This document shows, one piece after another, positions 34,101 to 43,075 of a stretch of DNA of 64,000 nt (position 1 is its first letter; every line of letters begins with the position of its first letter). Below the pieces are notes generated by a model. That model did not search any database and was not told the DNA's origin. It saw only the letters and a list, made by a program, of their open reading frames with translations. The stretch is from Eutypella sp. D-1 (Eukaryota > Ascomycota > Sordariomycetes > Xylariales > Diatrypaceae). The translations under genes and the position numbers were made by a program. The stretch spans positions 930,001 to 994,000 of the forward strand of contig JAJTTP010000001.1 in NCBI GenBank assembly GCA_023313575.1, in the 5' to 3' direction.

Positions 34101-36475
34101 TCCCCGTCCGTGTCGCGGTAGACCCAAGCGCTAGCGTCAGCGAATACTTACACGAAGTCCATAGCCAGTCTGTGCTTGGCATTCCCCACGAACACTTCGG
34201 GCTTCAGCACATTCGACGATTGAGCCCCGATGCACGCGAGGCTTGCGAGTTGAGAACCGGTCTTGTGCTGCATCCAAACACCGACGAGAGCGAGGAGACG
34301 CCGAGGGACAAGCAGCCTGCCGACGGCTTTGTTCCAGCTGGAGATGCAGAGGCCGCAGAGGAAGCATTGAAGTTCAACACCTACGCGCTAATGCTTGTGT
34401 GCTCTCTGGACGCTGAGGGATTCCTGATCATGGCTAGCTTCGATTCCAAGACTGTAGCCAGTCCACAGCTACAAAAAATGCTTACCCAACTGGGTTCGCT
34501 CGTTCAACATTTCTGTCAAAACCCAGATGCACCCGCCGGGGACCTCGAACTACTGACTGAGCAAGACGTCACAGAGTTGGCCCGACTGAGCAAAGAAGGC
34601 GCCGCCAATTTGAGCACGCCTGATTTGATACCAAGCTCCGCCAATGTGATTGGGACATGGCTTGCCGACCCATCAGACATTGAGCGTCTCGTCCCATTCG
34701 GCGGTGTTGGTGAACTCATCTTGCAGTGCCAAGGGCCTAACGATGGAGAGTCGATTAGTATTCCTGGATGGCTACAAGATCCCCAAGATAGCTGGCTTTC
34801 CCGCACGCGGAAGCTTGCGAAGTATAACAACAATGGGCATCTCGTTTTTGTAGAACGGAGAGTACAAACGGAAATATATCGGCCTAAGCGGACGCAGAAA
34901 CACGTTTCCCTTACCTCCGAGAAACAGAGAAGGCTACGGCAAGCGTGGAGCCACATAATAGGGGCTGGAGAGGATGAGATCGGGTTAAACGACAGCTTCT
35001 TCCAGCTCGGCGGCGATTCTATCGGGGCCATGAAGCTCGTATCAGAGCTTCGTGCAGAGAACCTAGAGATCACGGTTGCAGAAATTTTCAAGCACAGGAC
35101 CCTCTACGACATGGCCAGTGTGATAAGAGAAGTGGCACCTGCCAAGACTACCGCAACGATCGACCACGCAGTCCCCTTTTCTTTGCTTGAGGGAGCAGAT
35201 CTACAGACATTCATCACAGAAGGGATCCAACCTTTCCTCGCCCTTCAGAATACCCGGGTTCAAGATATACTGCCAGCGCGTCCCCTCCAACAAGTTGCAG
35301 TGAAGGGTACCGTGCAAATGCCACGATTCTCGTCGCGATATGAGTTGTTCCACCTGGAAGGCTCCGTAGACACAGCGCGTCTATTCAGCAGTTGCCAAGA
35401 GCTCGTTGCGAGGAATGAGATCCTGCGGACTGTCTTTATCGAAGAGGCTGGCAAGTGTTTTGCGGTGGTTCTTGAGGAACTGAAAGTCGCCATCGAACAG
35501 TATGATATCGAGGGTGATATCGACTCTTTTACCCACAAACTCTGTGACATGGATGTTCAGACCAGGATGCCTCTGGGCTCTTCATTTGTCAAATTCATGT
35601 TCGTCCAGGGTGAGGGAGGTCGCAGCTGTCTGATTATCCGCATCTCCCATGCCCAATATGATGAGATCTGTCTTGTGAGACTCCTACGCCAGCTGGCAGA
35701 CATATACGAAGGCCGCACAGTCGTAGACACCGTTCCCTTCTCGTCGTTCGTCTACCATGTCATGAAGAAAAGCATCCCTCAAAGCATCCCATACTGGAGA
35801 GATCTCCTGAAGGGGTCTTCGCTCTCGGTTCTACGGCCAGATATACCACTATCGTCCCGGATACCGGCGGACATCACGCGAACAGTCGATATCTCGGCCC
35901 GTCTGAGGGATATTACCATCGCAACTTTGCCCACTGCAGCATGGGCCCTTTGTCTCGCGCGGCGCCTCTCGTTGAGGGACGTCGTGTTTGGCGAGGTCGT
36001 TAGCGGTCGTAACCTCGACTTCCCGAACGCCGATGCCGTCATGGGGCCGACTTGGCAGTATGTGCCAGTGCGTGTCAAGTTCGAACAAGGCTGGACTGGA
36101 GTTGACCTCCTCGACTACATACAATACCAGCACATATCCAGCGCCCAGCATGAGTGTATGGGCCTCGCAGAGATCGTGCGGGATTGCACAGACTGGCCAG
36201 CAAACATCGACTGGTTCGACTCGGTCGTTCACCAGGATGTGTACCATGTGGAGGAGTTGAAGTTCGGCGGTGCCGGCTCCCGGATGGAAACGGTGTACCC
36301 GCACTACGAACCGCTGCGGGAGTGGAAGATCCAGGCTTTCGTTAAGGGCGATAGCCTCGCCCTAGAGGTCGTTACATTCAGAGATTGGATTGATGTGGCA
36401 AAGGAGTTGCTTGACGATCTGGTGGGAATTATGACACAGTTGGTCGAGAGGCCGAGCGAGCCACTCTTCAAATAG
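31181..36475 (+). CDS. non-ribosomal peptide synthetase, A-T-C-(A fragment)-T-C
   Basis: One uninterrupted frame encodes 1764 residues. Domain order: adenylation, with FTSGSTGKPKG near 207, NAYGPSECTVG near 342 and YKTGDLVRY near 440; carrier, FFVSGGDSLRAM with Ser near 630; condensation, HHALYDGWS near 832, an intact HHxxxDG motif; then only the last part of a second adenylation domain (about 1150-1236, PFGGVGELILQ...LAKYNNNGHLVFVERR); carrier, FFQLGGDSIGAM with Ser near 1281; and a second condensation domain whose active-site motif is SHAQYDE, so degenerate at the first His and the Gly. One intact A domain with two C domains implies iterative use or loading in trans. The layout recalls NPS6/SidD extracellular-siderophore synthetases, but no ornithine monooxygenase or acyltransferase is nearby. 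No thioesterase or reductase domain. Product unknown. Confidence 0.93.
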   Translation: MDPSDPNHSAIDAHQTDDAKSISNISTPPTELEEETLPREQLEQIWEWNTPLPPTLEICMHDLVTEQAKKEPTRQAIQSWDGDFTYQDIDSKSNQLAAHLKSLGVEVGSNVPLCFEKSRWTVVAVLAVMKAGGTFALMDPSQPEGRLRTIVEQTGANLIITSKLQEELGLAIANGATRVTVSSDFFIDKNSTHDLDAVPPSTNLYIQFTSGSTGKPKGVVITHENYTSGAVPRADIVGYRSHSRVLDFASYAFDVCIDCMLCTLSVGGCLCIPSDEDRVNDLSGAIRKMNVNMAHMTPSVARVLDPDIVPSLEVLGLGGEAISAGDAAKWSSTTKVINAYGPSECTVGCAVNGDVGAESTKPQVSIGRGVGAALWIVDPLDHNRLAAIGTVGELLVEGAIVGPGYIGDPSKTAEVFISDPRWLLAGSPRHDGRKGRLYKTGDLVRYDTDGTIVFVGRSDQQVKLRGQRIELAEIEYHMRDKLPPETRVVAEVIQPGGSAGEPTLVAFIAEKAGLVKEADTLLGSFSAPLKDSLANMNQFLAKNLPIYMVPAAYIPLQVMPLLVSAKTDRKRLRELGSSLSRKNIASFAAAATERREPSSPMEKALAEVWKQVLGSEIEVSANDNFFVSGGDSLRAMRLVAAARDHHIALSVGEVLTHPVLSDMALVAKPHSGDSIGELSPFSLIDQKWTAETARVECASLCGVDPSLVEDVYPCTPLQEALMALSAKVSEAYVAQRVVELPDEASATKLQEAFKAASVDCPILRTRIVQVPRHGLMQVLVKDDFDCRSQPGQNLQEYLVADRNEHVQLGKPLVRYNAMSNETDGKSYFVLTMHHALYDGWSMPLVVERVNRAYNGLSTQRPADFRHFIRYLGEMDRGESESYWRDRLSGAIGEQFPPLPYAGYQQQADSLLEHYVHTGRPMAGFTIATAIRGAWALLVSQYTSSNDVVFGETLTGRNVPVPGVEQIEGPMIATVPVRVAVDPSASVSEYLHEVHSQSVLGIPHEHFGLQHIRRLSPDAREACELRTGLVLHPNTDESEETPRDKQPADGFVPAGDAEAAEEALKFNTYALMLVCSLDAEGFLIMASFDSKTVASPQLQKMLTQLGSLVQHFCQNPDAPAGDLELLTEQDVTELARLSKEGAANLSTPDLIPSSANVIGTWLADPSDIERLVPFGGVGELILQCQGPNDGESISIPGWLQDPQDSWLSRTRKLAKYNNNGHLVFVERRVQTEIYRPKRTQKHVSLTSEKQRRLRQAWSHIIGAGEDEIGLNDSFFQLGGDSIGAMKLVSELRAENLEITVAEIFKHRTLYDMASVIREVAPAKTTATIDHAVPFSLLEGADLQTFITEGIQPFLALQNTRVQDILPARPLQQVAVKGTVQMPRFSSRYELFHLEGSVDTARLFSSCQELVARNEILRTVFIEEAGKCFAVVLEELKVAIEQYDIEGDIDSFTHKLCDMDVQTRMPLGSSFVKFMFVQGEGGRSCLIIRISHAQYDEICLVRLLRQLADIYEGRTVVDTVPFSSFVYHVMKKSIPQSIPYWRDLLKGSSLSVLRPDIPLSSRIPADITRTVDISARLRDITIATLPTAAWALCLARRLSLRDVVFGEVVSGRNLDFPNADAVMGPTWQYVPVRVKFEQGWTGVDLLDYIQYQHISSAQHECMGLAEIVRDCTDWPANIDWFDSVVHQDVYHVEELKFGGAGSRMETVYPHYEPLREWKIQAFVKGDSLALEVVTFRDWIDVAKELLDDLVGIMTQLVERPSEPLFK

Positions 36476-36619
36476 GCATGTAATTAGAATATGCTGAGGG
36501 GGGATTCCATAATATTGTTTTCAATTTTTGCAGGAGGTAGTGTTTAAATAGTTACTAGTAGCTAAATAATCCCACAAATTGTTTTTTTGAGAGTCGCTTC
36601 TCCCCACCTACAACTCACT

Positions 36620-37581
36620 TCACAAGCCGAAAAACTTCATGTCATCATCACCACGAATAGGGACGGTGTGACCAACGCCCTGGCCGTAGATGCCGATCAG
36701 ATTCTCTCCGAAAGTGGAGGTAGTGTAACCGCTCTGGGGTGTGTTTGGCGACTCGGACTCAGGCGCCTCAGCATCATACCCAAAGACACCGGACCACTGC
36801 TTGATGGTCTCCTGGTAGTTAGGTGCTGCAAGGGTTGTGTCGGCACTGCCGTGGTAGATCTGCATCTTGGGACGCGGACCATCGTATTCTGGGTACATAT
36901 CCTTCACCACCTGGGCCCAGTGCTCTGCTGTAGTCTTCGACTGGCCATTGGCACAGGTCGAGTTCCACCCATTCACCTGTCCGGATGAGGACACGAAGCA
37001 ACCGGCCGGCACACCAGAGTAAACAATACCAGCTGCGAAAACGTCTGGATATGTAGCAGCGAGGACGTTCTATGCGAAAAAAAGGTAAGTGGTCTGAAAT
37101 ACAGGCGCTCGTTCAAGACTTGCAAACTTACAGTCATCATAGCACCAGATGATGAGCCCGTGACGAAAACCTTGGCAGGGTCGGCGTTGTACTCCTCGAT
37201 GGTGTAAGCGACCATGTTCGCGATCGAGTAGCTATTTCCGGTGCCATCGTGGCTAAGCGATGCCGGTGACGAGACGTCCCAGCAGGTTCCGCTGTAGGGC
37301 GACTCGGGATAGATGACGATAAAGCCCTTCTGGTCGGCCAGCCGGGCGTACGGGCTTCCATTGTAGTAGCCCTGGGCAGTGCCGGTGCAGTAGTGGACCG
37401 CTACGATGATGGCAGGATTTTCGGCCAACTGCGACGGCACGTAGATGTACATCTTGACGCCCGACGGGTTGTCACCAAAGTTCGACACCTGCTGAAGGCC
37501 ACCCTGTCGGCGCCCGAGCGAGGAGGCGGTGACTGATGCCAATGACGCGAGGCCGGCGACTAGACCCGTGAAGAACTTCAT
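36620..37581 (-). CDS. acetylxylan esterase (CE1 family), secreted
   Basis: Exons 37581-37132 and 37069-36620 with a 62 bp intron give 299 residues, the usual length of fungal acetylxylan esterase A. It begins with a signal peptide (MKFFTGLVAGLASLASVTA). The nucleophile elbow is GSSSGAMMT, conserved in CE1/PHB-depolymerase-type esterases. HGSADTTLAAPNYQETIKQW carries the likely acid residue, and GQGVGHTVP near the end carries the catalytic His. It deacetylates xylan outside the cell during plant biomass breakdown. There is no carbohydrate-binding module. It faces the NRPS tail to tail with about 145 bp between the stop codons and is probably unrelated to it in function. Confidence 0.93.
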
Positions 37582-38643
37582 TTTTGACTTTTCTGCTGAC
37601 TACCGTAAGCGCACGATGATGGTTTCTGGTTATGGCTCTTGGTGCTCTCCTTCCCAATCGATAACATTGGGACGTGCCCAGGCCCGATTTATATCTGCGC
37701 CGTGCATCCTAGCATCTCTCGTCGGGTCCTGCCCGTTGACTTCCCTTTCCCCGAGTGGTAGAGTGGAGACCATATCGGCCGTGTGTGAAAGGCTATAATG
37801 CAGTTGACCCCTAGGCTACGGACATCACTTAACAACAAGTTACTCCATAGGAGCAGTTTATCCAGCCAACGGACGCTAGGTAAGGAGCGAATGACAGCGT
37901 GGTAAGGCTAGGGTAACAGTATACCATGTGCTATCCTCCGCAGTTACAGGATGCGGCGGCAAATCACAAGTAGCGTGGGGTCTGAACGGCCTCGCTCCGC
38001 TCCCCGTTACTGGGACAAGATCCCTTGGCAAAATTGAGAGTTACATTACGGATATTGCGGATAAATGATGTTGCCCTAGATGATCTGAAAAGAAACGACG
38101 TAAATGGGAAAAGGGCGTCCATTGTCGGCTACTGTGTATATATGCCCCTTCACATCACCAGGATGGTGGTTGTGGGGTGCAGAATGCCATACGGCAGTGG
38201 AGGAAAATCTAAACCTGCATGAGAGTAACCCAATGTGGTGGGACGGAACGGGAGCTGCCTCCCCAACTGCATGTAACTGATGTAGGTTAACTGTGCCGTG
38301 ATATCGACGCATCCAGCCATTTTCTAGCCTCTTCTCGATTTTGAAGATCCTTGAAGATTATTCATAGCCGAGGGATCACTCCTGTGGTCGAACCCCCTAT
38401 GTCACCCGTGCATGAATTCCGGTTCTCGCATGGCTTTAAAACGCAATGTGCGCTTCGCGGCACAGCTTTGTTAAGTACCTTCCGAACAAAGATACGGACG
38501 GAAGCATAGTATCCAAGAAAGCTCCGTTCAATTAGTGGCAGAGCAGCTAAACTCTCTCGTGAAGGCGCAGAAAGTCGTATCTAGAATAAATAACATATAT
38601 ACTTGAAAACACAAACCACAAGGAATCTAATCCACATTGCTTA
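37582..38643. other. spacer
   Basis: Promoter of the esterase with a TATA box (listed) and 3' region of the next minus-strand gene. No further gene seen. Confidence 0.5.
37688..37693 (-). promoter_or_regulatory. TATA box of the esterase gene
   Basis: On the minus strand TATAAA lies about 107 bases upstream of the esterase ATG, the expected fungal spacing. Confidence 0.45.
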
Positions 38644-39653
38644 TTATATACGGCCCCTACCAGAGGAAACGTCTCTGGCCTTCCTCCTCCGGTAGGAATC
38701 ACGGTAGGCGTATCGCTCATAGGTACCGAAGCCGTAAAATGCGAGCCCAATCGCCAACCAGATGGACGTAACGATCAAACCAATAGGGAAGATCAAGATA
38801 TTGACGCCCGGGAGGACGAACGCCACCTCGCCATCTTGTAACTTTGCAGTTATCTCTTCAACCGCTTTCTGAGCGAAGCCAAAGTCAGACATGACAACCT
38901 CCTTCGAGAAGACGCCATTGATGAAGGCGGCCGTATTAGGCGAAACGGTAGTACTGACGCCTCTCGCCGAGAGAGTGACCTGGGGCATGACAAGAGCTTC
39001 GACCGCTCCACTATAGACTGTATTAGCAAATATGGCCATACTGGGAGGTTTCGTACTACGAACATAGTCATCGGCTCGGGTATCCGATCCAAATCCATCT
39101 CGCCGACCATCATATATGACTGGAGTAGTTTCGGTTCGCCCTCTTGTCGCTTCCTAGAAGCGTTCCCTCCATCGTCTGCAGCTGAATCCTGGGCGACCGG
39201 TGAGACGGATGCGCCGTCATACTTGACTCCGACCTCAATCTCAGATGGTGGTATCCCCAAGAATTCACCGGAAGGTGTCGATACTTGATATAACCGTAAG
39301 TCGGCCATAAAGCGTCCCGTCGTCGTGTCGAGGCTGGGTAGGTTGTAGCAGATGGCGGTGCCTGAAGGGTTGGTAGGGCCCTTGAGATTTGAGAGGTGCT
39401 CTATGCAGGCGGCTCCAGTTTCCTCATTCCAAATGTCCATCTCGGTCTGGTTGGTTCCCACGGCCCCAGCATCTTGTCGTCGGTCCAGTATGTTGCCTGT
39501 CGCGCCACCCAGAGTACCTCCTGCAAGCAGGCCTTCAGCATGCAATGTCGATTCCAAGTCCGCGGCGCCCTGGGGTATCTGGGCAGAAATTAGAGACGCG
39601 AATGCTACGGCGGCATAGCATGCGCTCGAGAGCTTCAACGAGAACGGGCCCAT
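38644..39653 (-). CDS. secretory-pathway protein with one C-terminal membrane span, unknown function
   Basis: Exons 39653-39064 and 39010-38644 with a 53 bp intron (GTTCGT...CTATAG, branch-like GCTAAT) give 318 residues. The N-terminus is a signal peptide (MGPFSLKLSSACYAAVAFA, cut near LISA). The lumenal/extracellular part has two Cys (AACIEHL and AICYNLPS) and several NxS/T sites. A hydrophobic segment close to the end (ILIFPIGLIVTSIWLAIGLAF) precedes a basic tail (YRDSYRRRKAR), so the protein is likely type I membrane-anchored. No enzyme motif was recognised. It looks like a conserved fungal hypothetical protein, possibly at the plasma membrane or ER. The splice was set by phase; the alternative acceptor a few bases upstream is out of frame. 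Confidence 0.75.
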
Positions 39654-41479
39654 GATGGAGGATTGGGTGCTAACACAAAGAGTAAAAATGAAATAAGTAT
39701 TAATGGTCCGTCCAGCGGCAACAAGTATTAGACAACGAAAGTAAATGTCGCGTTGACACTGTATAACCTCCCACTTGGATAGTTTATGATTAGGGCTAGA
39801 GTGCTAAGATCAACGAGCGTAGGAAACAAGAAAATAGGACCGGCCCGGGAAAAGGATGGGATATGTTTGTTTCTACCACTGCAAGATACCAAGGCAAGAG
39901 CTAGAGACACGAAGAAGAATGAAGGTAAAAGCACCTTCAGCAGTAGAGGATGAGACACGGACAACACAGATGGGTCTGAATCACGAGCCAAGACACAGAA
40001 ACAAGCTGGAAACATGTTAGGTCCGTTCAGCGAGGAGTCTAGACGGTTTTCAGGAGGCAGCGCCTAGCCCCGTAGGGAGCATCTGACGATTGCCTAGTCT
40101 GCCATTCTCACTTCACACTAGTTAGAGGCGGGCCAGGCAGCGCCAGACTCACCTGCGATTCTGAAAAGTACGGCATCAGATTCTCAAGCTGCATGAGGCA
40201 CCTACATAGATTATACATACACGGGGTGACTGGGGCATTAATTCAGAGGGCCATAAGAACAGCCAGGGTAAATAATCAAGCAGGGTAAGCATTGAATCCA
40301 ACCCATAGACATCGTAGCTGCGGTAGTCAAACTACTAAAACTTTTTACGAGAGCCAAAATGTTTAGGGTAACAAGAACCACAAAACGGGTCCGAAATGCG
40401 TAAATGAGTGGTGGTGAGACATCGGTTGTCAAAGCGTTGCCGCTGTGTGATCGACGGACATTGTCGCCGCAAGACTGCGCCAGAATTGCACCAAACCCCT
40501 CGGAGACTTTTAAGGGGTTGCTGGGGGCTTCTGAATTAAGGAGAAAGGAGAGCAATGATTGGTCTATTTGAATGCCGGCGTGGCTTGATCCTGGGTTGCA
40601 TGACAGGCATAAAGAGGGAACCTCCCCTGGCCCCCTGTCACTTCTCGACACGCCGTCCGTCGCGTAGCGCCGTCCATTCAAGGGAACCCTGACCGCCAAG
40701 ATCGCAAGTACCTACCAGACGGGCGAAGCGCCTCGGTTACGAAACCAGTGTCGCCGCACATTCTGTTTTCTTTTTGTTCTCGTCAGTCTCTTACATGTTT
40801 AAGATCGGGTTCAAAGGATTCAGCTGCGGAAATCCGACACCGATATAGGGCAAGCCATCAAACTCGTTTTCATTTGCGTCCTCGTCGGACCACTCCGTGG
40901 ATGAGTTTGGTTGGTTAATCGGACGATAATTCAACGTCACAGGCGCTTACGTATAAGTGAATCAGAGTAACCATCGGGCTGAAATCGAAGGCAGCCGCCA
41001 TTGCCGAGTGGTGCTTATCGCACACAGCGACCCCAAGGACAATCTATATTGACGCTATCCGTGGGGGCTCTGGAGGTAATCTGAGATGGGATTGAAGTAC
41101 GATGGAATATGCATTGGATTGCTCAAGAGCGATCCTACAGACTTCACTACTAGATACTGGCAGTGTTACGGGCTTGGCGCCAATTGCACCTGTCCGAATT
41201 AAAGCCTTAAGTTACAGAACAGCAGAATGACCGTGCTTCTCAAGTATTAAACAATGTCCAAATCAAATTGCTAATCGGATATCTTTAAATACAAATGCTA
41301 TCTTCCCAACGCCGATACATACAATCGGTCATGCCGTAGTCCATTCAACGAAATTTTCGTTCCTGGACATTGTAAATGTTTATGATGGAATGCAGAGGTG
41401 TCTTGTCTCGGCAAACGCTTATAGTATGGAACAAACAAAACAGCAAGCTAAAATAGAGAAAGCTCCTCCAAACTCTACT
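39654..41479. other. 1.8 kb spacer
   Basis: Upstream region of the membrane-anchored protein and downstream region of the glycosyltransferase. Frames at 39728-40015 and 40238-40699 (minus) lack motifs and plausible splice context. No gene called. Confidence 0.5.
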
Positions 41480-43075
41480 CTACCGCCCGAACAGGGACTT
41501 CACCCAGAGAGGCGTCCTTCTGGGCGTGACCGTCTTCGCAAAGTGACCGACTTTGGTCACGATCAGGTAGACGCTGACACCAGCCCAGATGCCGAGGATT
41601 ATACAGAGGCCCATGATGAGCTTGGCATCGACGATGCGCGCGCCCACCAGCTGCCGCAGGGCGCTATTCATAAATAGCCAGCTGTAGATGGGAACGGCGG
41701 CGGCAGCAGCATCAGCGGGATTCGAGGTGCTCATTACAGCGCGAGTAGTTGCCGTCGCGGAGTCAAGCTTGCGCTGCGCCCTCTCCAGCTCTCGCTCATT
41801 GATGACGTCTGCCATCCTCCATGCGACCTTGTTGCCGATCTTCTCCCAGGTGGCCTCGCAGGCCTGGGCCCGGCTCTCTCGGCTGAAGCTCTTACGGAGC
41901 TCCAAATTGTCGGCCAGCGAGATAACTCTTTCCACGAAGTCGTTGAGATCATCTGGTGGGACGAGGTAGCCTGTCTTTGCGTGATCGATGATGTCGCTCG
42001 GTCCGCCTTCGTCGCGCGCAATAACGGGTACCCCGCTTGCCATGGCCTCCAGCACCACCAAGCCGAAGGTCTCCGTGATAGAACAGTGCAAGAAAATGTC
42101 CGCCGATGCGTAGTGAGTCATCAGATCCTCGCCCACCTTGAACCCGGTGAAGATAACCTTCCCCTCCTCTCTCAGCGGGTCGAACATCTCCTTGACCTCT
42201 TGCTCGACGACTTCGTTCCTGTTACCCCCAACTATCACAAGTTTAAATTTGAGGCCCCTCCTATCCAGCTCCGAGGCCACCTGGGCTAGGAACCCAAACC
42301 CTTTCTCTCCTGCCAACCTCGAGCAGGTGAAGAGGATCAACTCGCCGTTCGGGGCCCACTCTCTCCTTAGTGCCTCACTCCGACGCGCCGGGTTGAAGCC
42401 TTCCGTGTTAACGCCCCTGCGCAAGACGTCTAGTTTGTCGCCGCGCACGCCAGCCACACCCTCGAGGTATTTCTTGACGAATGTACTGGGGTAAAATAGG
42501 GTTTTCACACCAGGGTGCGAGAACAGATATCCCTGTGTCTTAGCAAGGACCCAACTGGCGAAAGTGCCCAGTAGTCCCGGGAACAGGATTTCACAGTATC
42601 CAGCCAGATCGGTTTGAAAGTTGCTGATGACGGGGACTTGTACATCGGCCGGGTGCTTCCGCAACTGCAACATAACCTGAAATCCTAGGGATGCCGGACT
42701 CGCCAAGTAGATGAGGTCTGGGGGTCCACCGAAGGTCCGCTGGTAGAGTGCCGACAGGCGCACGGGGTACACTATAGACAACTCTGGATTGAACGGTAGC
42801 GGGTACCCCGTCAGTCGCACCTCCTCGTTGACCACTGGCTTGCTATTATCGTTTGACCCTTCACCAGTCGATATGGGCACGAATGTATTGGTCTTGGTGT
42901 GGTTATCTGGTGCCACTACCGCAACCAGGGCGCCGTGAGACCGCAGATGATTGACGAGCATCAGTGTCGTGCGCGAGACCCCGTTGACTGGACCGAAGGA
43001 TTCGGTGCAGAGCAGAATCTTTCGGCCGCGCAGCCCCGTCGGGAAGACGCTGAGGTCATGGTAGGAAGTTGACAT
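41480..43075 (-). CDS. GT4 glycosyltransferase with C-terminal membrane anchor
   Basis: A single exon of 531 residues from the ATG at 43075, chosen because it has A at -3; in-frame ATGs at 43087 and 43168 would add 4 or 31 residues. GT-B fold signatures of family GT4: GPVNGVSRTTLMLVNHL in the N-terminal domain, FTCSRLAGEKG at the start of the second domain and the E-x7-E donor-binding motif in ITETFGLVVLEAMASG. Relatives are often annotated as GDP-mannose-dependent alpha-mannosyltransferases. A hydrophobic span (LIMGLCIILGIWAGVSVYLI) near the C-terminus suggests anchoring to an internal membrane with the catalytic part in the cytosol. No neighbouring gene suggests its acceptor. Confidence 0.9.
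   Translation of the reverse strand: MSTSYHDLSVFPTGLRGRKILLCTESFGPVNGVSRTTLMLVNHLRSHGALVAVVAPDNHTKTNTFVPISTGEGSNDNSKPVVNEEVRLTGYPLPFNPELSIVYPVRLSALYQRTFGGPPDLIYLASPASLGFQVMLQLRKHPADVQVPVISNFQTDLAGYCEILFPGLLGTFASWVLAKTQGYLFSHPGVKTLFYPSTFVKKYLEGVAGVRGDKLDVLRRGVNTEGFNPARRSEALRREWAPNGELILFTCSRLAGEKGFGFLAQVASELDRRGLKFKLVIVGGNRNEVVEQEVKEMFDPLREEGKVIFTGFKVGEDLMTHYASADIFLHCSITETFGLVVLEAMASGVPVIARDEGGPSDIIDHAKTGYLVPPDDLNDFVERVISLADNLELRKSFSRESRAQACEATWEKIGNKVAWRMADVINERELERAQRKLDSATATTRAVMSTSNPADAAAAAVPIYSWLFMNSALRQLVGARIVDAKLIMGLCIILGIWAGVSVYLIVTKVGHFAKTVTPRRTPLWVKSLFGR

Noticed and set aside
31181..36475. Firm naming of the NRPS as NPS6/SidD
   Set aside because: The domain order is similar, but there are no siderophore partner genes nearby and I cannot run a domain phylogeny.
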